A stretch of 59,185 nucleotides of DNA from Pseudomonas sp. S37. Lineage in GTDB: Bacteria; Pseudomonadota; Gammaproteobacteria; Pseudomonadales; Pseudomonadaceae. Every line of letters begins with the position of its first letter. Position 1 is the first letter of the stretch. The position numbers and the translations under genes are program-made. Shown here in pieces: positions 19,405 through 28,859 of the stretch. The stretch is from NCBI RefSeq assembly GCF_016658545.1, contig NZ_JACVZC010000026.1, positions 1 to 59,185 on the forward strand, in the 5' to 3' direction. A model generated the notes under the pieces. The model made no database searches. It was not told the origin of the DNA and was given only the letters and a program-made list of their open reading frames with translations.

Positions 19405-19449
19405 TCAGGCGCGCCAACGCCAACGGGCCAGGGCCTTGATGACTTTCAT
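19405..19449 (-). CDS. trpL: trp leader peptide of trpE, nested in the 3' end of gph
   Basis: A 14-codon frame encoding [14 protein letters not shown], nearly identical to the trpGDC leader. It is in the same frame as gph and shares its stop codon, so these residues are also the C-terminus of Gph. It has no clear ribosome binding site. It may be translated as a separate leader from an internal transcript, or the sensing ribosome may be the one finishing gph. Confidence 0.7.
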   Translation of the reverse strand: MKVIKALARWRWRA

Positions 19450-20223
19450 CCAGAATTTGCCAGTAACCGCCACGGTGGACTCTCTGTCTTTTGAGGCTTG
19501 AAGGTCCGCCAACGTTATCCCAGTGGCCGGGTCTGCGCAACCGGGCAGCAATGCGCGCAGGTCGTCGATCACCAGGCTGGGGGACTCGTCGTTGATCGGC
19601 CGACCATGGTTGTAGCCGTAGGTCAGGCCCACGCACTGCACGCCGGCTGCCTTGGCCGCCAGCACATCACTGCGCGAGTCGCCGACGAACAGCGACTGCT
19701 GCGGGGTAACGCCGGCCATCTGCATGACAAACAGCAGGGCTGCCGGGTCAGGTTTTTTCTGCGGCAGCGTGTCACCACCGATGATCCAGCGGAAGTAGCG
19801 GCCGATCTTCATCTGGTCCAGCAAGGGGGCGACGAAGCGCTCGGGCTTGTTGGTAATCAGCGCCATTTCCACGCCCTGCTTCTGCAGCCAGCGCAGGGTG
19901 TCTTTCACACCGGGGTAGACCACGGTGAGCTCATGGCTTTCGGCATAGGCCTCCATGAACAGCGCCAGGCCCTGTTCGGCCAGCGCATCATCCACGGCTT
20001 CATGCTCGATGCCGCCGGCCAGGGCACGGCGCACCAGCACCTGGGCGCCGTTGCCGACCCAGTGGCGCACCGCCTCAAGGCCAGCAGGCGGGCGCCCCAG
20101 TTCGAGCAGCATACGGTCCACGGCGGCGGCCAGGTCTGGCACGGAATCGATCAGGGTACCGTCCAGATCGAACATCACCAGCCTGGGCAGCGTCCCCGGG
20201 AACAGCTGCTCGAAGCCACTCAT
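19405..20223 (-). CDS. gph: Phosphoglycolate phosphatase, HAD family
   Basis: HAD-superfamily hydrolase of 272 residues, predicted to dephosphorylate 2-phosphoglycolate. Motif [11 protein letters not shown] is at about residues 18-27, motif II is ITNKPE, and motif IV is VGDSRSDV. The last 14 residues equal a trp leader peptide, and the C-terminal 40 or so residues extend beyond the usual HAD core. It overlaps rpe by ATGA and is probably co-transcribed as rpe-gph-trpE. It should not be confused with MupP, a related HAD phosphatase of wall recycling that pseudomonads encode elsewhere. Confidence 0.92.
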   Translation of the reverse strand: MSGFEQLFPGTLPRLVMFDLDGTLIDSVPDLAAAVDRMLLELGRPPAGLEAVRHWVGNGAQVLVRRALAGGIEHEAVDDALAEQGLALFMEAYAESHELTVVYPGVKDTLRWLQKQGVEMALITNKPERFVAPLLDQMKIGRYFRWIIGGDTLPQKKPDPAALLFVMQMAGVTPQQSLFVGDSRSDVLAAKAAGVQCVGLTYGYNHGRPINDESPSLVIDDLRALLPGCADPATGITLADLQASKDRESTVAVTGKFWMKVIKALARWRWRA

Positions 20224-20894
20224 GGGCGGGCCTGGGCCAGTTCGGCGCGCATCTTGGCGATGACTTCCTGGTAGTCCGGGGCGTTGAAGATTGCCGAGCC
20301 GGCCACGAAGGTGTCGGCGCCAGCGGCAGCGATCTCGCGGATGTTGTTGACGTTGACGCCGCCGTCGATTTCCAGGCGGATGTCACGGCCACTGGCGTCG
20401 ATCAGCGCGCGCGCTTCGCGCAGCTTGTCGAGGGTGCCAGGGATGAACTTCTGCCCGCCGAAGCCTGGGTTGACGCTCATCAGCAGCACCATGTCGACCT
20501 TGTCCATCACGTACTTCAGGGCGTCCAGGCTGGTGGCCGGGTTGAACACCAGGCCGGCCTTGCAGCCGCCGTCCTTGATCAGTTGCAGCGAACGGTCGAC
20601 GTGCTGCGAGGCTTCCGGGTGGAAGGTGATGTAGGTCGCGCCGGCTTCGATGAAGTCGCCGATGATGCGGTCGACCGGGCTGACCATCAAGTGCACGTCG
20701 ATGGGTGCGGTGACGCCATACTTGCGCAGGGCGGTGCACACCATCGGGCCGATGGTGAGGTTGGGGACGTAGTGGTTATCCATGACATCGAAGTGGACGA
20801 TGTCGGCACCCGCGGCCAATACCTTGTCGACATCCTCGCCCAGGCGGGCGAAATCGGCAGAGAGAATGGAGGGGGCAATAGCGTAGGGCTGCAT
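20220..20894 (-). CDS. rpe: Ribulose-phosphate 3-epimerase
   Basis: Interconverts ribulose-5-phosphate and xylulose-5-phosphate in the pentose phosphate pathway. The 224-residue TIM barrel has the signatures [14 protein letters not shown] at residues 6-19, [12 protein letters not shown] with the metal ligands near 34-45, and [12 protein letters not shown] near 140. AGGTG precedes the ATG. First gene of rpe-gph-trpE; the gph start overlaps its stop. Confidence 0.97.
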   Translation of the reverse strand: MQPYAIAPSILSADFARLGEDVDKVLAAGADIVHFDVMDNHYVPNLTIGPMVCTALRKYGVTAPIDVHLMVSPVDRIIGDFIEAGATYITFHPEASQHVDRSLQLIKDGGCKAGLVFNPATSLDALKYVMDKVDMVLLMSVNPGFGGQKFIPGTLDKLREARALIDASGRDIRLEIDGGVNVNNIREIAAAGADTFVAGSAIFNAPDYQEVIAKMRAELAQARP

Positions 20895-20993
20895 GGCGCA
20901 CCTGTTGGCAGAATCACGGTGGCGCGCATTGTAACTCAGGGAAAGGGATGAGGGCTGATTGGTATCAAAGGGTGTCGACCAGTTGTTAAAACC

Positions 20994-21084
20994 TGTGCCG
21001 GCCCTTTCGCGGCTAAAGCCGCTCCCACAGAGACCGCAGTCCGCCCTGTGGGAGCGGCTTTAGCCGCGAAGAGGCCGGTACAGA
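20994..21084. repeat. REP pair, inverted, TTTA/AGCC core variant
   Basis: Two facing REPs with cores GGCTAAAGCC and GGCTTTAGCC lie between rpe and the ABC permease gene. Both arms carry the same GGC..GCC variant rather than GGG..CCC. Confidence 0.9.
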
Positions 21085-21094
21085 CAGCCCATCA

Positions 21095-21922
21095 TCAGGC
21101 CGGCTGCTGGGTTCTCAACTTCTCGCTACGCCCCCGCAACCACTCCAGGGTCAGCAGCAAGATCACCGAGAAGGCAATCAGCAAGGTCGCCGCCGCCGCA
21201 ATGGTCGGGCTCAGGTTCTCGCGAATTCCGCTGAACATCTGCCGCGGCAGGGTCGCCTGCTCCGGCCCGGCGAGGAACAGTGTCACCACCACCTCATCAA
21301 ACGAGGTGGCAAAGGCGAACAACGCCCCGGAAATCACCCCTGGGGCAATCAGCGGCAGGGTCACCCGGCGGAACGTCAGCAACGGCGAAGCACCCAGGCT
21401 GGCCGCCGCGCGCACCAAGTTGTAGTTGAAGCCCTGCAGCGTCGCCGACACGGTAATGATGACAAACGGCACGCCCAGCACCGCATGCACCAGAATCAGC
21501 GACGTGAAACTGTTACCCATGCCCAGCGGGGCAAAGAACAGATAGCTGGCCACGCCGATGATCACCACCGGCACCACCATCGGCGAAATCACCAGTGCCA
21601 TCACCAGCGACTTGCCGGGGAAATCGCCACGGGTCAGGCCAATGGCCGCTAGGGTACCGAACACCATGGCCAGCACCGTGGCCGCCGGGGCGACGATGAT
21701 GCTGTTCTTCAGTGCCCGCATCCACTCGGCCGAGCCGAAGAAGTCCTGGTACCACTGCAGCGAGAAGCCCTGCAGCGGGTACACCAGGAAGCTGCCACTG
21801 TTGAACGAAAGCGGCACGATCACCAGCACCGGCAAGATCAGGAACAGCAGGATCAAACCGCAAAGGATGCGCAGGCTGTAGAACCAGACCCGCTCCACGG
21901 GTGACATGTAAGGGCTCAGCAT
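21095..21922 (-). CDS. ABC transporter permease, PotC/YdcV type
   Basis: Inner-membrane permease of 275 residues with about six transmembrane helices and the cytoplasmic EAA-type loop RAAASLGASPLLTFRRVTLP near residues 180-200 that docks the ATPase. It belongs to the spermidine/putrescine-type importers. Last gene of a four-gene minus-strand operon, 11 bp after the partner permease, with an AGGAG site. The substrate is not determined by the sequence. Confidence 0.9.
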   Translation of the reverse strand: MLSPYMSPVERVWFYSLRILCGLILLFLILPVLVIVPLSFNSGSFLVYPLQGFSLQWYQDFFGSAEWMRALKNSIIVAPAATVLAMVFGTLAAIGLTRGDFPGKSLVMALVISPMVVPVVIIGVASYLFFAPLGMGNSFTSLILVHAVLGVPFVIITVSATLQGFNYNLVRAAASLGASPLLTFRRVTLPLIAPGVISGALFAFATSFDEVVVTLFLAGPEQATLPRQMFSGIRENLSPTIAAAATLLIAFSVILLLTLEWLRGRSEKLRTQQPA

Positions 21923-21933
21923 GACAAGGCTCC

Positions 21934-23181
21934 TCAGCTCAGGCGCAGGCGGCTGGCGCCGACCAGCCAGCTATAGATCAGGTACAGCAGCACGGTCGCC
22001 AGCAGCAACAGCCCACCCAGTGCGGTGGCCATGCCCCAGTTGATGCTGGTGTTGGTATAGAAGGCAACGAAGTAGCTGACCATCTGGTCGTTCGGGCTAC
22101 CCAGCAGCGCCGGGGTGATGTAGTAGCCGATGGCCAGGATGAACACCAACAGGCAACCCGCACCGACACCAGCGTAGGTCTGCGGGAAGTAAACCCGCCA
22201 GAAGCTGGCGAACGGGTGGCAGCCCAGCGAAATCGCCGCACGCATGTAGCTCGGCGAAATGCCCTTCATCACGCTGTACAGCGGCAGGATCATGAACGGC
22301 AGCAGAATGTGCACCATCGAGATGTACACGCCGGTGCGGTTGAACACCAGTTCCAGCGGCTGGTCGATGATGCCCATGGCCATCAACGCGCTGTTGATCA
22401 GGCCGCCCGATTGCAGCAGCACGATCCACGCCGCCACCCGTACCAGGATCGAGGTCCAGAACGGCAGCAGCACCAGAATCATCAACAGGTTGCTCTGCCG
22501 GGTCGGCAGGTTGGCCAGCAGGTAGGCCAGCGGGTAGGCCAGCACCAGGCAGATGGCGGTAATCACCACACCCATCCACAGGGTACGGGCAAAGATATCC
22601 AAGTAAATGGCCTGGTCCGGGGTGGCCTTGGCCAGTTCGCCAAGGTCATCGATACGGTGGTCTAACGAGGCCAGCAGGTAGAACGAGGTCACCGTGCTGG
22701 TATTGCGGCGGATCGCCTGCCAGTAGGCCGGGTCGCCCCAGCGCTCGTCGACGGCCTGCAAGGCGTCTTTATAGGAGGCAGGTTCAGCCTTGAACGGCAG
22801 GGCCCGGGCGGTCTTGGTCAACAAGCTGCGGTAGCCGGCCAGTTCCATGTTCAGGCGTTTGGAAAGGTCGCCAAGGGTCTGGTTCTTGCGCGACTCGGCC
22901 AGGTCCTGGCTAAGCGCCTTGTACACATCCTCGCCCGGCAGGCTCTTGCCATCCCACTGGCTGATGACCTCGACCGTACGCGGCAGGCCGCCGACCACTT
23001 CCGGGTTGCCGACGCTCTTGTACAACAGGGCCGCGATCGGCACCAGGAACACCAGCAACAGGAACAGCGCCAGCGGCGCGATCAACGCCTGCGCCTTCCA
23101 GCGGTTGACCCGCTCGGCATGCTTGAGGCGCTGCTTGAGACTTGGACCGGCGCCTTCGTTGAGGGGCACTGCAATGGCCAT
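21934..23181 (-). CDS. ABC transporter permease, PotB/YdcU type
   Basis: Inner-membrane permease of 415 residues. After the first helix (about 33-55) there is a long hydrophilic periplasmic region of about 150 residues before the remaining helices. The EAA loop (RAAISLGCHPFASFWRVYFP) lies near residue 325. The long loop is a feature of some PotB-like proteins. It pairs with the permease encoded 11 bp downstream. Confidence 0.9.
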   Translation of the reverse strand: MAIAVPLNEGAGPSLKQRLKHAERVNRWKAQALIAPLALFLLLVFLVPIAALLYKSVGNPEVVGGLPRTVEVISQWDGKSLPGEDVYKALSQDLAESRKNQTLGDLSKRLNMELAGYRSLLTKTARALPFKAEPASYKDALQAVDERWGDPAYWQAIRRNTSTVTSFYLLASLDHRIDDLGELAKATPDQAIYLDIFARTLWMGVVITAICLVLAYPLAYLLANLPTRQSNLLMILVLLPFWTSILVRVAAWIVLLQSGGLINSALMAMGIIDQPLELVFNRTGVYISMVHILLPFMILPLYSVMKGISPSYMRAAISLGCHPFASFWRVYFPQTYAGVGAGCLLVFILAIGYYITPALLGSPNDQMVSYFVAFYTNTSINWGMATALGGLLLLATVLLYLIYSWLVGASRLRLS

Positions 23182-23241
23182 GGCGAACTCCGCGATACGA
23201 ACTGAAATGGGGGCCGCATAACGGCCCCTTACGCAGGTGGC

Positions 23242-24276
23242 TTACTTCTTCGCCGCCCAGGCGTTGAAGCGTTGCTCCAGCTGCTCGCTGTTGTCGGCCC
23301 AGAAGGCCACGTCGATCTGCACCTGGTTGGCGATGTTCTCAGGCGTGGTCGGCATGTCCTTTTTCACTTCATCCGACAGCAGGCTCACGGCTTTGGAGTT
23401 GGCCGGGCCGTAGGCGATGTTCTCGGAGTAGATCTTCTGCTGCTCGGGCTTGACGCTGTAGGCAATGAATTTCTTCGCCTCTTCGACGTTCTTGGCACCT
23501 TTAGGGATCGCCCAGGCGTCAAAGTCGTAGATGCCGCCGTTCCACACGACTTTCAGGTTGCTCTCTTTCTGCACTGCGGCAATACGGCCGTTGTAGGCAG
23601 AGCTCATGACCACGTCACCCGAAGCCAGGAACTGCGGCGGCTGTGCGCCAGCTTCCCACCACTGGATGTTGGGCTTGAGCTCATCGAGTTTCTTGAAGGC
23701 ACGGTCCTGACCTTCCTTGGTCGCCAGCACTTTGTAGACGTCCTTGGGCGCGACGCCATCGGCCATCAGGGCGAATTCCATGGTGTACTTGGCGCCTTTG
23801 CGCAGGCCACGCTTGCCTGGGAACTGCTTGGTGTCCCAGAAATCGGCCCAGCTGGTAGGTGCGGTCTTGAGCTTGTCGGCGTTGTAGGCCATGACCGTGG
23901 ACCAGACGAAGAAGCCTACGCCGCAAGGCTGGATGGCACCCGGCACGTAATCGGCCTCGTTGCCGAACAGGGCGGGGTCGAGCTCTTCGAACATGCCTTC
24001 ATCGCAACCGCGCGCCAGCTCCGGGGATTCAACCTCGACCAGGTTCCACGACACGCTCTTGGTGTCGACCATGGCCTTGACCTTGGCCATTTCGCCGTTG
24101 TACTCACCGGCAACGATCTTGCCATTGCTCGCCTTCTCCCATGGCTCGTAGAACGCCTTGACCTGAGCAGCCTTGTTGGCACCGCCGAACGAAATCACGG
24201 TGAGGTCTGCGGCCATGGCCTGGCCGGCGGCGAACAGCCCCAGGGCCAGGGCGGTCAGTTTCAACTGCTTGCGCAT
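23242..24276 (-). CDS. Periplasmic substrate-binding protein, polyamine ABC transporter type
   Basis: 344-residue secreted binding protein. The signal peptide MRKQLKLTALALGLFAAG ends at about residue 23 (AMA/ADL). The mature part resembles the PotD/SpuD-like class 1 binding proteins. The chosen ATG has a GGAGAG site; a 47-residue in-frame extension upstream is not credible. The ligand is unknown: polyamine is the family-level guess, but related proteins bind other cations or amino-acid derivatives. Second gene of the operon. Confidence 0.88.
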   Translation of the reverse strand: MRKQLKLTALALGLFAAGQAMAADLTVISFGGANKAAQVKAFYEPWEKASNGKIVAGEYNGEMAKVKAMVDTKSVSWNLVEVESPELARGCDEGMFEELDPALFGNEADYVPGAIQPCGVGFFVWSTVMAYNADKLKTAPTSWADFWDTKQFPGKRGLRKGAKYTMEFALMADGVAPKDVYKVLATKEGQDRAFKKLDELKPNIQWWEAGAQPPQFLASGDVVMSSAYNGRIAAVQKESNLKVVWNGGIYDFDAWAIPKGAKNVEEAKKFIAYSVKPEQQKIYSENIAYGPANSKAVSLLSDEVKKDMPTTPENIANQVQIDVAFWADNSEQLEQRFNAWAAKK

Positions 24277-24316
24277 TATTATTCTCTCCACAGTACAGGG
24301 TTGGTGAAGCAATCCA

Positions 24317-25441
24317 TCAATGGGCTTCGGCAATCGGATCGAGCGCGCGGGCGTGCTCCACCTCCCAGCCCAGCGGTACCACATCGCCCACGGCCAGGGC
24401 CGGGTCGAGCTCGGCAATCGGCTGTTTCACGAAGAAGTCGCCCTTGCCGCAAACCTCCAGGCGCACCCGCACGTGGTCGCCCAGGTAAATGAATTCGGCC
24501 ACGCGGCCCGAGAAGCGGTTGACGCAGCTTTCGCTGTGGCCGTTCAGGCGCACACGCTCGGGGCGGATCGACAGGGTGACCGGCTCGCCGGCCTGGCCGA
24601 CATTCACGGCCAGCGCCTCGACCCGCTCGCCGCGTGGCAACTGCACCTGGCAGCGCTTGCCATCGCTGGCCAGCAGGGTGCCGTTGATGCGGTTGTTCTC
24701 GCCGATGAAGTTGGCGACGAAGGTATTGCAGGGTTCTTCGTACAACGTACGCGGGTCGGCGATCTGCTGGATTTCGCCCTGGTGGAACACCGCCACGCGG
24801 TCAGACATGGTCAGCGCTTCGCCCTGGTCATGGGTCACGTACACCACGGTCACGCCCAGGCGCTGGTGGATGTGCTTGATTTCCATCTGCATGTGCTCAC
24901 GCAGCTGCTTGTCCAGTGCACCCAGCGGTTCGTCCATCAGCACCAGTTGCGGCTCGAACACCAATGCCCGGGCCAGCGCCACCCGCTGTTGCTGGCCACC
25001 GGACAGTTGACCGGGGTAGCGCTTGGCGAAGGCATCGAGCTGGACCATGTTCAGCACACGCTTGACCCGCTCGCTGATGTCGGTCTTGCTCAGGTTGCGC
25101 ACGCTTAGCGGAAAGGCCAGGTTCTCGGCCACGGTCATGTGCGGGAACAATGCGTAGTTCTGGAACACCATGCCGATGTCGCGCTTGTGCGGCGGCACGT
25201 TGTTGATCGAACGCCCGGCCAGCTGGATCTCCCCTGCGGTGGGGGTTTCGAAACCAGCCAGCATCATCAGGCTGGTGGTCTTGCCCGAGCCGGACGGGCC
25301 AAGCAAGGTGAGGAATTCGCCCTTGCGGATATCCAGGTTCAGGTCTTTGACGATCAGCGACTCGCCGTCGTAGCTTTTCTGCACACCACGGAAGCTGACC
25401 AGCGTTTCGCTGGTTGCAGCGTTCGACTTCGCCTCGCTCAT
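24317..25441 (-). CDS. ABC transporter ATP-binding protein, PotA type
   Basis: 374-residue ATPase that powers the importer encoded downstream. Walker A GPSGSGKTT is near residue 50, the signature is LSGGQQQRVALARAL, Walker B is LVLMDEPLGALD, and the switch histidine lies in YVTHDQ. A C-terminal TOBE-like regulatory domain starts near residue 280. The start MSEAKS follows an AGGTG site. First gene of the operon; the histidine kinase/regulator pair lies just upstream on the same strand beyond a REP pair. Confidence 0.93.
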   Translation of the reverse strand: MSEAKSNAATSETLVSFRGVQKSYDGESLIVKDLNLDIRKGEFLTLLGPSGSGKTTSLMMLAGFETPTAGEIQLAGRSINNVPPHKRDIGMVFQNYALFPHMTVAENLAFPLSVRNLSKTDISERVKRVLNMVQLDAFAKRYPGQLSGGQQQRVALARALVFEPQLVLMDEPLGALDKQLREHMQMEIKHIHQRLGVTVVYVTHDQGEALTMSDRVAVFHQGEIQQIADPRTLYEEPCNTFVANFIGENNRINGTLLASDGKRCQVQLPRGERVEALAVNVGQAGEPVTLSIRPERVRLNGHSESCVNRFSGRVAEFIYLGDHVRVRLEVCGKGDFFVKQPIAELDPALAVGDVVPLGWEVEHARALDPIAEAH

Positions 25442-25606
25442 GCCTGCACCTTCTTGTTGGATGACTGCGTAGGCAAAAGAGTAGAAGAGGCGCAAGCGCC
25501 CGGAAATCGGGGGTGCTGAGAGAATGCCATCATCCGGATGGAAGATTTGCTGTAGGGATTGCCCTACAAGGATGGCGGGATTGGAATACCCACATCAGCC
25601 CTGCGC

Positions 25607-25708
25607 CGCCCGTTGTAGGAGCGGGTTTACCCGCGAAAGGGCCGGTTCAGGCACTGCACATGGCAGGCAAGACCCTTTCGCGGGTGAACCCGCTCCTACA
25701 ACGGGCGG
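25607..25708. repeat. REP pair with long identical flanks
   Basis: Facing REPs with matching outer flanks CCGCCCGTTGTAGGAGCGGG and its complement, cores GGGTTTACCC and GGGTGAACCC. They lie between the LuxR-type regulator stop and the ABC operon. Confidence 0.9.
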
Positions 25709-25736
25709 TGCAGGCTGCGGGAAGCGCATGTCGCAA

Positions 25737-26366
25737 TCAGACCAGCTTGTGCTCCATCGCGTACTTCACCAGTTCCGCTAGCGAGTTCACCTTCAGCTTC
25801 TGCATCAGGCGCGCCTTGTGGGTGCTGATGGTCTTGCTCGACAGCGCCAGCTGCTGGGCGATGTCGTTGACGTTGGCGCCCTGGGCCAGGCGCTCGAACA
25901 CCGAAAACTCCCGCTCCGACAGCAGCGTATGCAAGGGCCGCGATTCGGTCAGGCCCACTTCGAACACCATGCGGTCGGCCAGCGCCGGGTCGATGTAGCG
26001 CCCACCACCGGCCACCCGGCGGATGGCCGTCAGCAGCAGCGCCGGGTCACTGTCCTTGGTCGCGTAGCCCGCCGCACCAGCTTTCAATGCCCGCGCTGCC
26101 ATCTGCGCCTCATCGTGCATCGACAGCATCAGGATCGCCGGCGCATCGTGCAGCGCGCGAATCCGCGGGATCGCTTCCAGCCCGTTCACGCCCGGCATCG
26201 AGATATCCAGCAGGACCACCTCGCACGGCGTATGGCGCAGGGTTTCGAGCAACTGCTCACCATTACCGGCCTCCCCTGCCACCTGCATGTCCTTGGCCAG
26301 GCCGATCAGCTGCTTGATGCCTTCACGGACAATGGTGTGGTCTTCGGCCACCAGCACTCGAATCAC
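25737..26366 (-). CDS. NarL/FixJ-type response regulator with LuxR helix-turn-helix
   Basis: 209-residue two-component regulator. The receiver domain (1-120) has the phosphoacceptor Asp54 in LLDISMPG and acidic residues EDH at 8-10. The LuxR-type DNA-binding domain covers about 145-205 (NDIAQQLALSSKTISTHKARL). It starts with GTG after a GGAG site, 10 bp after the histidine kinase stop, so the two are a cognate pair. Target genes are unknown; the adjacent ABC operon is a candidate by position. Confidence 0.93.
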   Translation of the reverse strand: MIRVLVAEDHTIVREGIKQLIGLAKDMQVAGEAGNGEQLLETLRHTPCEVVLLDISMPGVNGLEAIPRIRALHDAPAILMLSMHDEAQMAARALKAGAAGYATKDSDPALLLTAIRRVAGGGRYIDPALADRMVFEVGLTESRPLHTLLSEREFSVFERLAQGANVNDIAQQLALSSKTISTHKARLMQKLKVNSLAELVKYAMEHKLV

Positions 26367-26376
26367 GCTTGCTCTC

Positions 26377-28764
26377 CTACTCCAACGGAATGGCCACGCT
26401 CAGGCTGGTGCCTTCGCCCGGTTGACTGTCCAGCGCCATGCTGCCGCCCAGCATCAGTACCCGCTCGCGCACCCCTACCAGGCCAAACGAGGTGGGCCGG
26501 GCCTGCTCGCGGCAAAAGCCCTGGCCATCATCGCTGACCGTCATGCGCAACTGCCCGCCCTCATGCACCAGCTCGATCTCCACGCTGTGGGCCTGGGCGT
26601 GGCGCATCACGTTGGTCAGCGCTTCCTGGAGGATACGGAACAAGCCGGTAGCCTTGGCGTCGCTCAATGCTGGCAGATTATCCGGTACTTGTACCAGGCA
26701 AGGGATTTGCGTGCGCGCTTCAAAGCGTCGTGCCTGCCACTCGATGGCCGAGGCGATACCGGCATCAAGAATGGGTGGGCGCAGGGCAGTCGCCACGTCG
26801 CGCACCAGCTGGAACAGCTGGGCGATCAGGCGCTTCATGCTGGTCAGGCGCTCGTTCAGGCCTGGGTCCAGTTCGGCAAAGGCCAGCTCGCACATCGACA
26901 CTTCCAGCTTGAGCACGGTCAGCATCTGCCCAAGCTCATCATGCACTTCCCGGGCAATACGGGCTTTTTCTTCCTCGCGCACGCTCTCCAGGTGGGCCGA
27001 CAGCTCACGCAGCTGCTCCTGGGACCTGGCCAACGCCAACTCGGCCCGCTTGCCCTGTGTGATGTCCCACACTACGCCGTCCCACACCACCTGGCCGTTG
27101 CCCAGGCGCCGGGTACTGGCCTTGATGTCGGCCCAGCGCTGTTCGCCCTGGCGGGTGAGGACGCGCCCCTGCCAGGACCAGTCCTGATCGCTGGCCAGGG
27201 CCAGGTCCTGCACCCGGTGGTAATCGGCGCGGTCTTCGGGGTGCACCAGGTTGCGCAGGCCCATCTGCGGGTGCTGGATCTCGCTGGGCGCATACCCCAC
27301 CAAGGCTTCGCTGCCCTCGCTGATGTAGGGAAACTCCAGGTCGCCCTCGGCCGGGTCGCGCTCCAGACGAAACACCAGCCCCGGTACGTTGCCGGCAATG
27401 CCCTTGAGCCGTGCCTCGCTTTCGCGCAGCGCTGCCAGAGCGCGGTGGCGCTCGGTCACATCGGCGAGGTAGACCACCAGGTACTCGGAGTCGCGAAAAC
27501 GCAAAAAGCTCAGCGACAGCTCCACCGGCAGCAGGCTGCGGTCGGCCCGTCGGCACTGGGTTTCGAACTGGCCGACACCCCCCGTCCCGGTACGTGCACC
27601 CTTCCACAGCTCCAGCCAGCGGTCCATGTTCAGGCTTGGCTCGAAGTCGCTGAACGGCCGTTCCAGCAGCTCGCCCTCGGCATAACCGAGCATGCGTTCG
27701 GCAGCGTGGTTGGCGTAACGCACATGGCTGTCCCAGTTGACCCAGAGGATACCCACCGTGCTCTGGTCGATCGCGAACTGGCTCAGGCGCAGCGCCTCTT
27801 CACGCACCTGGCGCTCCACCAGGCTTTCCCGCGTGGCCAGCAGGCTGCGCTCCAGTTGACGCTGTTGCCGGCGTTGCCACACCAGGGTGGCCAGCGCGCA
27901 CAACAGCAGCATGCCAAACAGCAAGGCCAGGTTCTGCCAGAAACCGGGCGACTCGCTCAAACGCGGGTACTTGGGCTGCAACCAACGCTGATGCAGTTGC
28001 TCCAGCTCCTTGGCGGGCAACGCCTGCAAGCCTCGCTCGAGTACGTCGGCCAGCAGCGGCCAGTCGCGCCGCGAACCGATGCGCAGCAGCTGCGGCAGGC
28101 CGATATCACCCACCACGGCCAGCTCGCCGAACTCGCTTTCACGTGACAGGCGACTGAGCTGCGCTTCATCCAGCACCGCGAAACTGGCCTGGCCACCCAC
28201 CACCAGTTGCAAGGCCTCGCGTTCGTTAGGCACGCCCTGCAGGTTGAGGCTGCCATAGTTGCCGCGCAGGTAGTCTGCCAGTTGGCTGGGCATGCGTACG
28301 GCTACCCGCTGCTCGGCGTCCAGCGTTTCCAGCTCCACGGCCATGGCCCCGGTACGCGGCCCCACCACCAGTTGCGGCACGCGCATGTACGGGTCACTGA
28401 ACAGCCACAAGCGCAGGCTGGCCGGGGTCTGGGTAAGGCCTGGGGCAAAGTCGATTTCGCCGCTCTGCAGGGCATGCTCAAGGCTGGCCTGGTCGTTGAA
28501 GTTGCGCCAGGTAAGGTCCAGGCGCAGCACCTGGGCCAAGCTGCTCACCAACTCCACGTTGGCCCCATACAGTTGCTGCAGGCGCCGGTCGAACTGGGCA
28601 TAGGGTGCCTGCAATACCAGGCCGACGCGCAGGCTGCGATGCGTGTCCAGCCATTGCTGCTGGGCAGGTTCCAGCGCAACGGCGGGCAGCGTCTCGGGCC
28701 GGGCGATTGCCATCAAGGGCAGCCACAAGCAGCCGATAACCAACAGGCGACGCACTCGCTTCAT
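26377..28764 (-). CDS. Sensor histidine kinase with periplasmic SBP_bac_3-like domain and two PAS domains
   Basis: About 795 residues. There is an N-terminal signal peptide, then a periplasmic domain resembling amino-acid-binding proteins (about 30-260), a transmembrane helix near 280-298, and two PAS/PAC modules (about 318-430 and 440-560). The HisKA_3 phosphoacceptor HDELGQ is near residue 607, with a HATPase domain to the C-terminus (DDGQGF, SFGLVGVRERV). ATG at 28764 gives the signal peptide directly; an ATG at 28794 adds ten residues. It partners the downstream LuxR-type regulator. Ligand unknown. Confidence 0.9.
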   Translation of the reverse strand: MKRVRRLLVIGCLWLPLMAIARPETLPAVALEPAQQQWLDTHRSLRVGLVLQAPYAQFDRRLQQLYGANVELVSSLAQVLRLDLTWRNFNDQASLEHALQSGEIDFAPGLTQTPASLRLWLFSDPYMRVPQLVVGPRTGAMAVELETLDAEQRVAVRMPSQLADYLRGNYGSLNLQGVPNEREALQLVVGGQASFAVLDEAQLSRLSRESEFGELAVVGDIGLPQLLRIGSRRDWPLLADVLERGLQALPAKELEQLHQRWLQPKYPRLSESPGFWQNLALLFGMLLLCALATLVWQRRQQRQLERSLLATRESLVERQVREEALRLSQFAIDQSTVGILWVNWDSHVRYANHAAERMLGYAEGELLERPFSDFEPSLNMDRWLELWKGARTGTGGVGQFETQCRRADRSLLPVELSLSFLRFRDSEYLVVYLADVTERHRALAALRESEARLKGIAGNVPGLVFRLERDPAEGDLEFPYISEGSEALVGYAPSEIQHPQMGLRNLVHPEDRADYHRVQDLALASDQDWSWQGRVLTRQGEQRWADIKASTRRLGNGQVVWDGVVWDITQGKRAELALARSQEQLRELSAHLESVREEEKARIAREVHDELGQMLTVLKLEVSMCELAFAELDPGLNERLTSMKRLIAQLFQLVRDVATALRPPILDAGIASAIEWQARRFEARTQIPCLVQVPDNLPALSDAKATGLFRILQEALTNVMRHAQAHSVEIELVHEGGQLRMTVSDDGQGFCREQARPTSFGLVGVRERVLMLGGSMALDSQPGEGTSLSVAIPLE

Positions 28765-28859
28765 CTTCACGCTCGGCTTGGTAAGGGCGGCCATGCAGCA
28801 TGGCCGTCACGGGCAAATACTATTAGGCTGCCGGTATCATTCTGGCCTTGGGTTGACTC

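Noticed and set aside
19405..20223. gph as the MupP phosphatase that would complete the AnmK-AmgK-MurU route
   Set aside because: MupP belongs to the same HAD family, but in pseudomonads it is encoded elsewhere. This gene is in the rpe-gph-trpE context, and nothing in its sequence points to MurNAc-6-phosphate.
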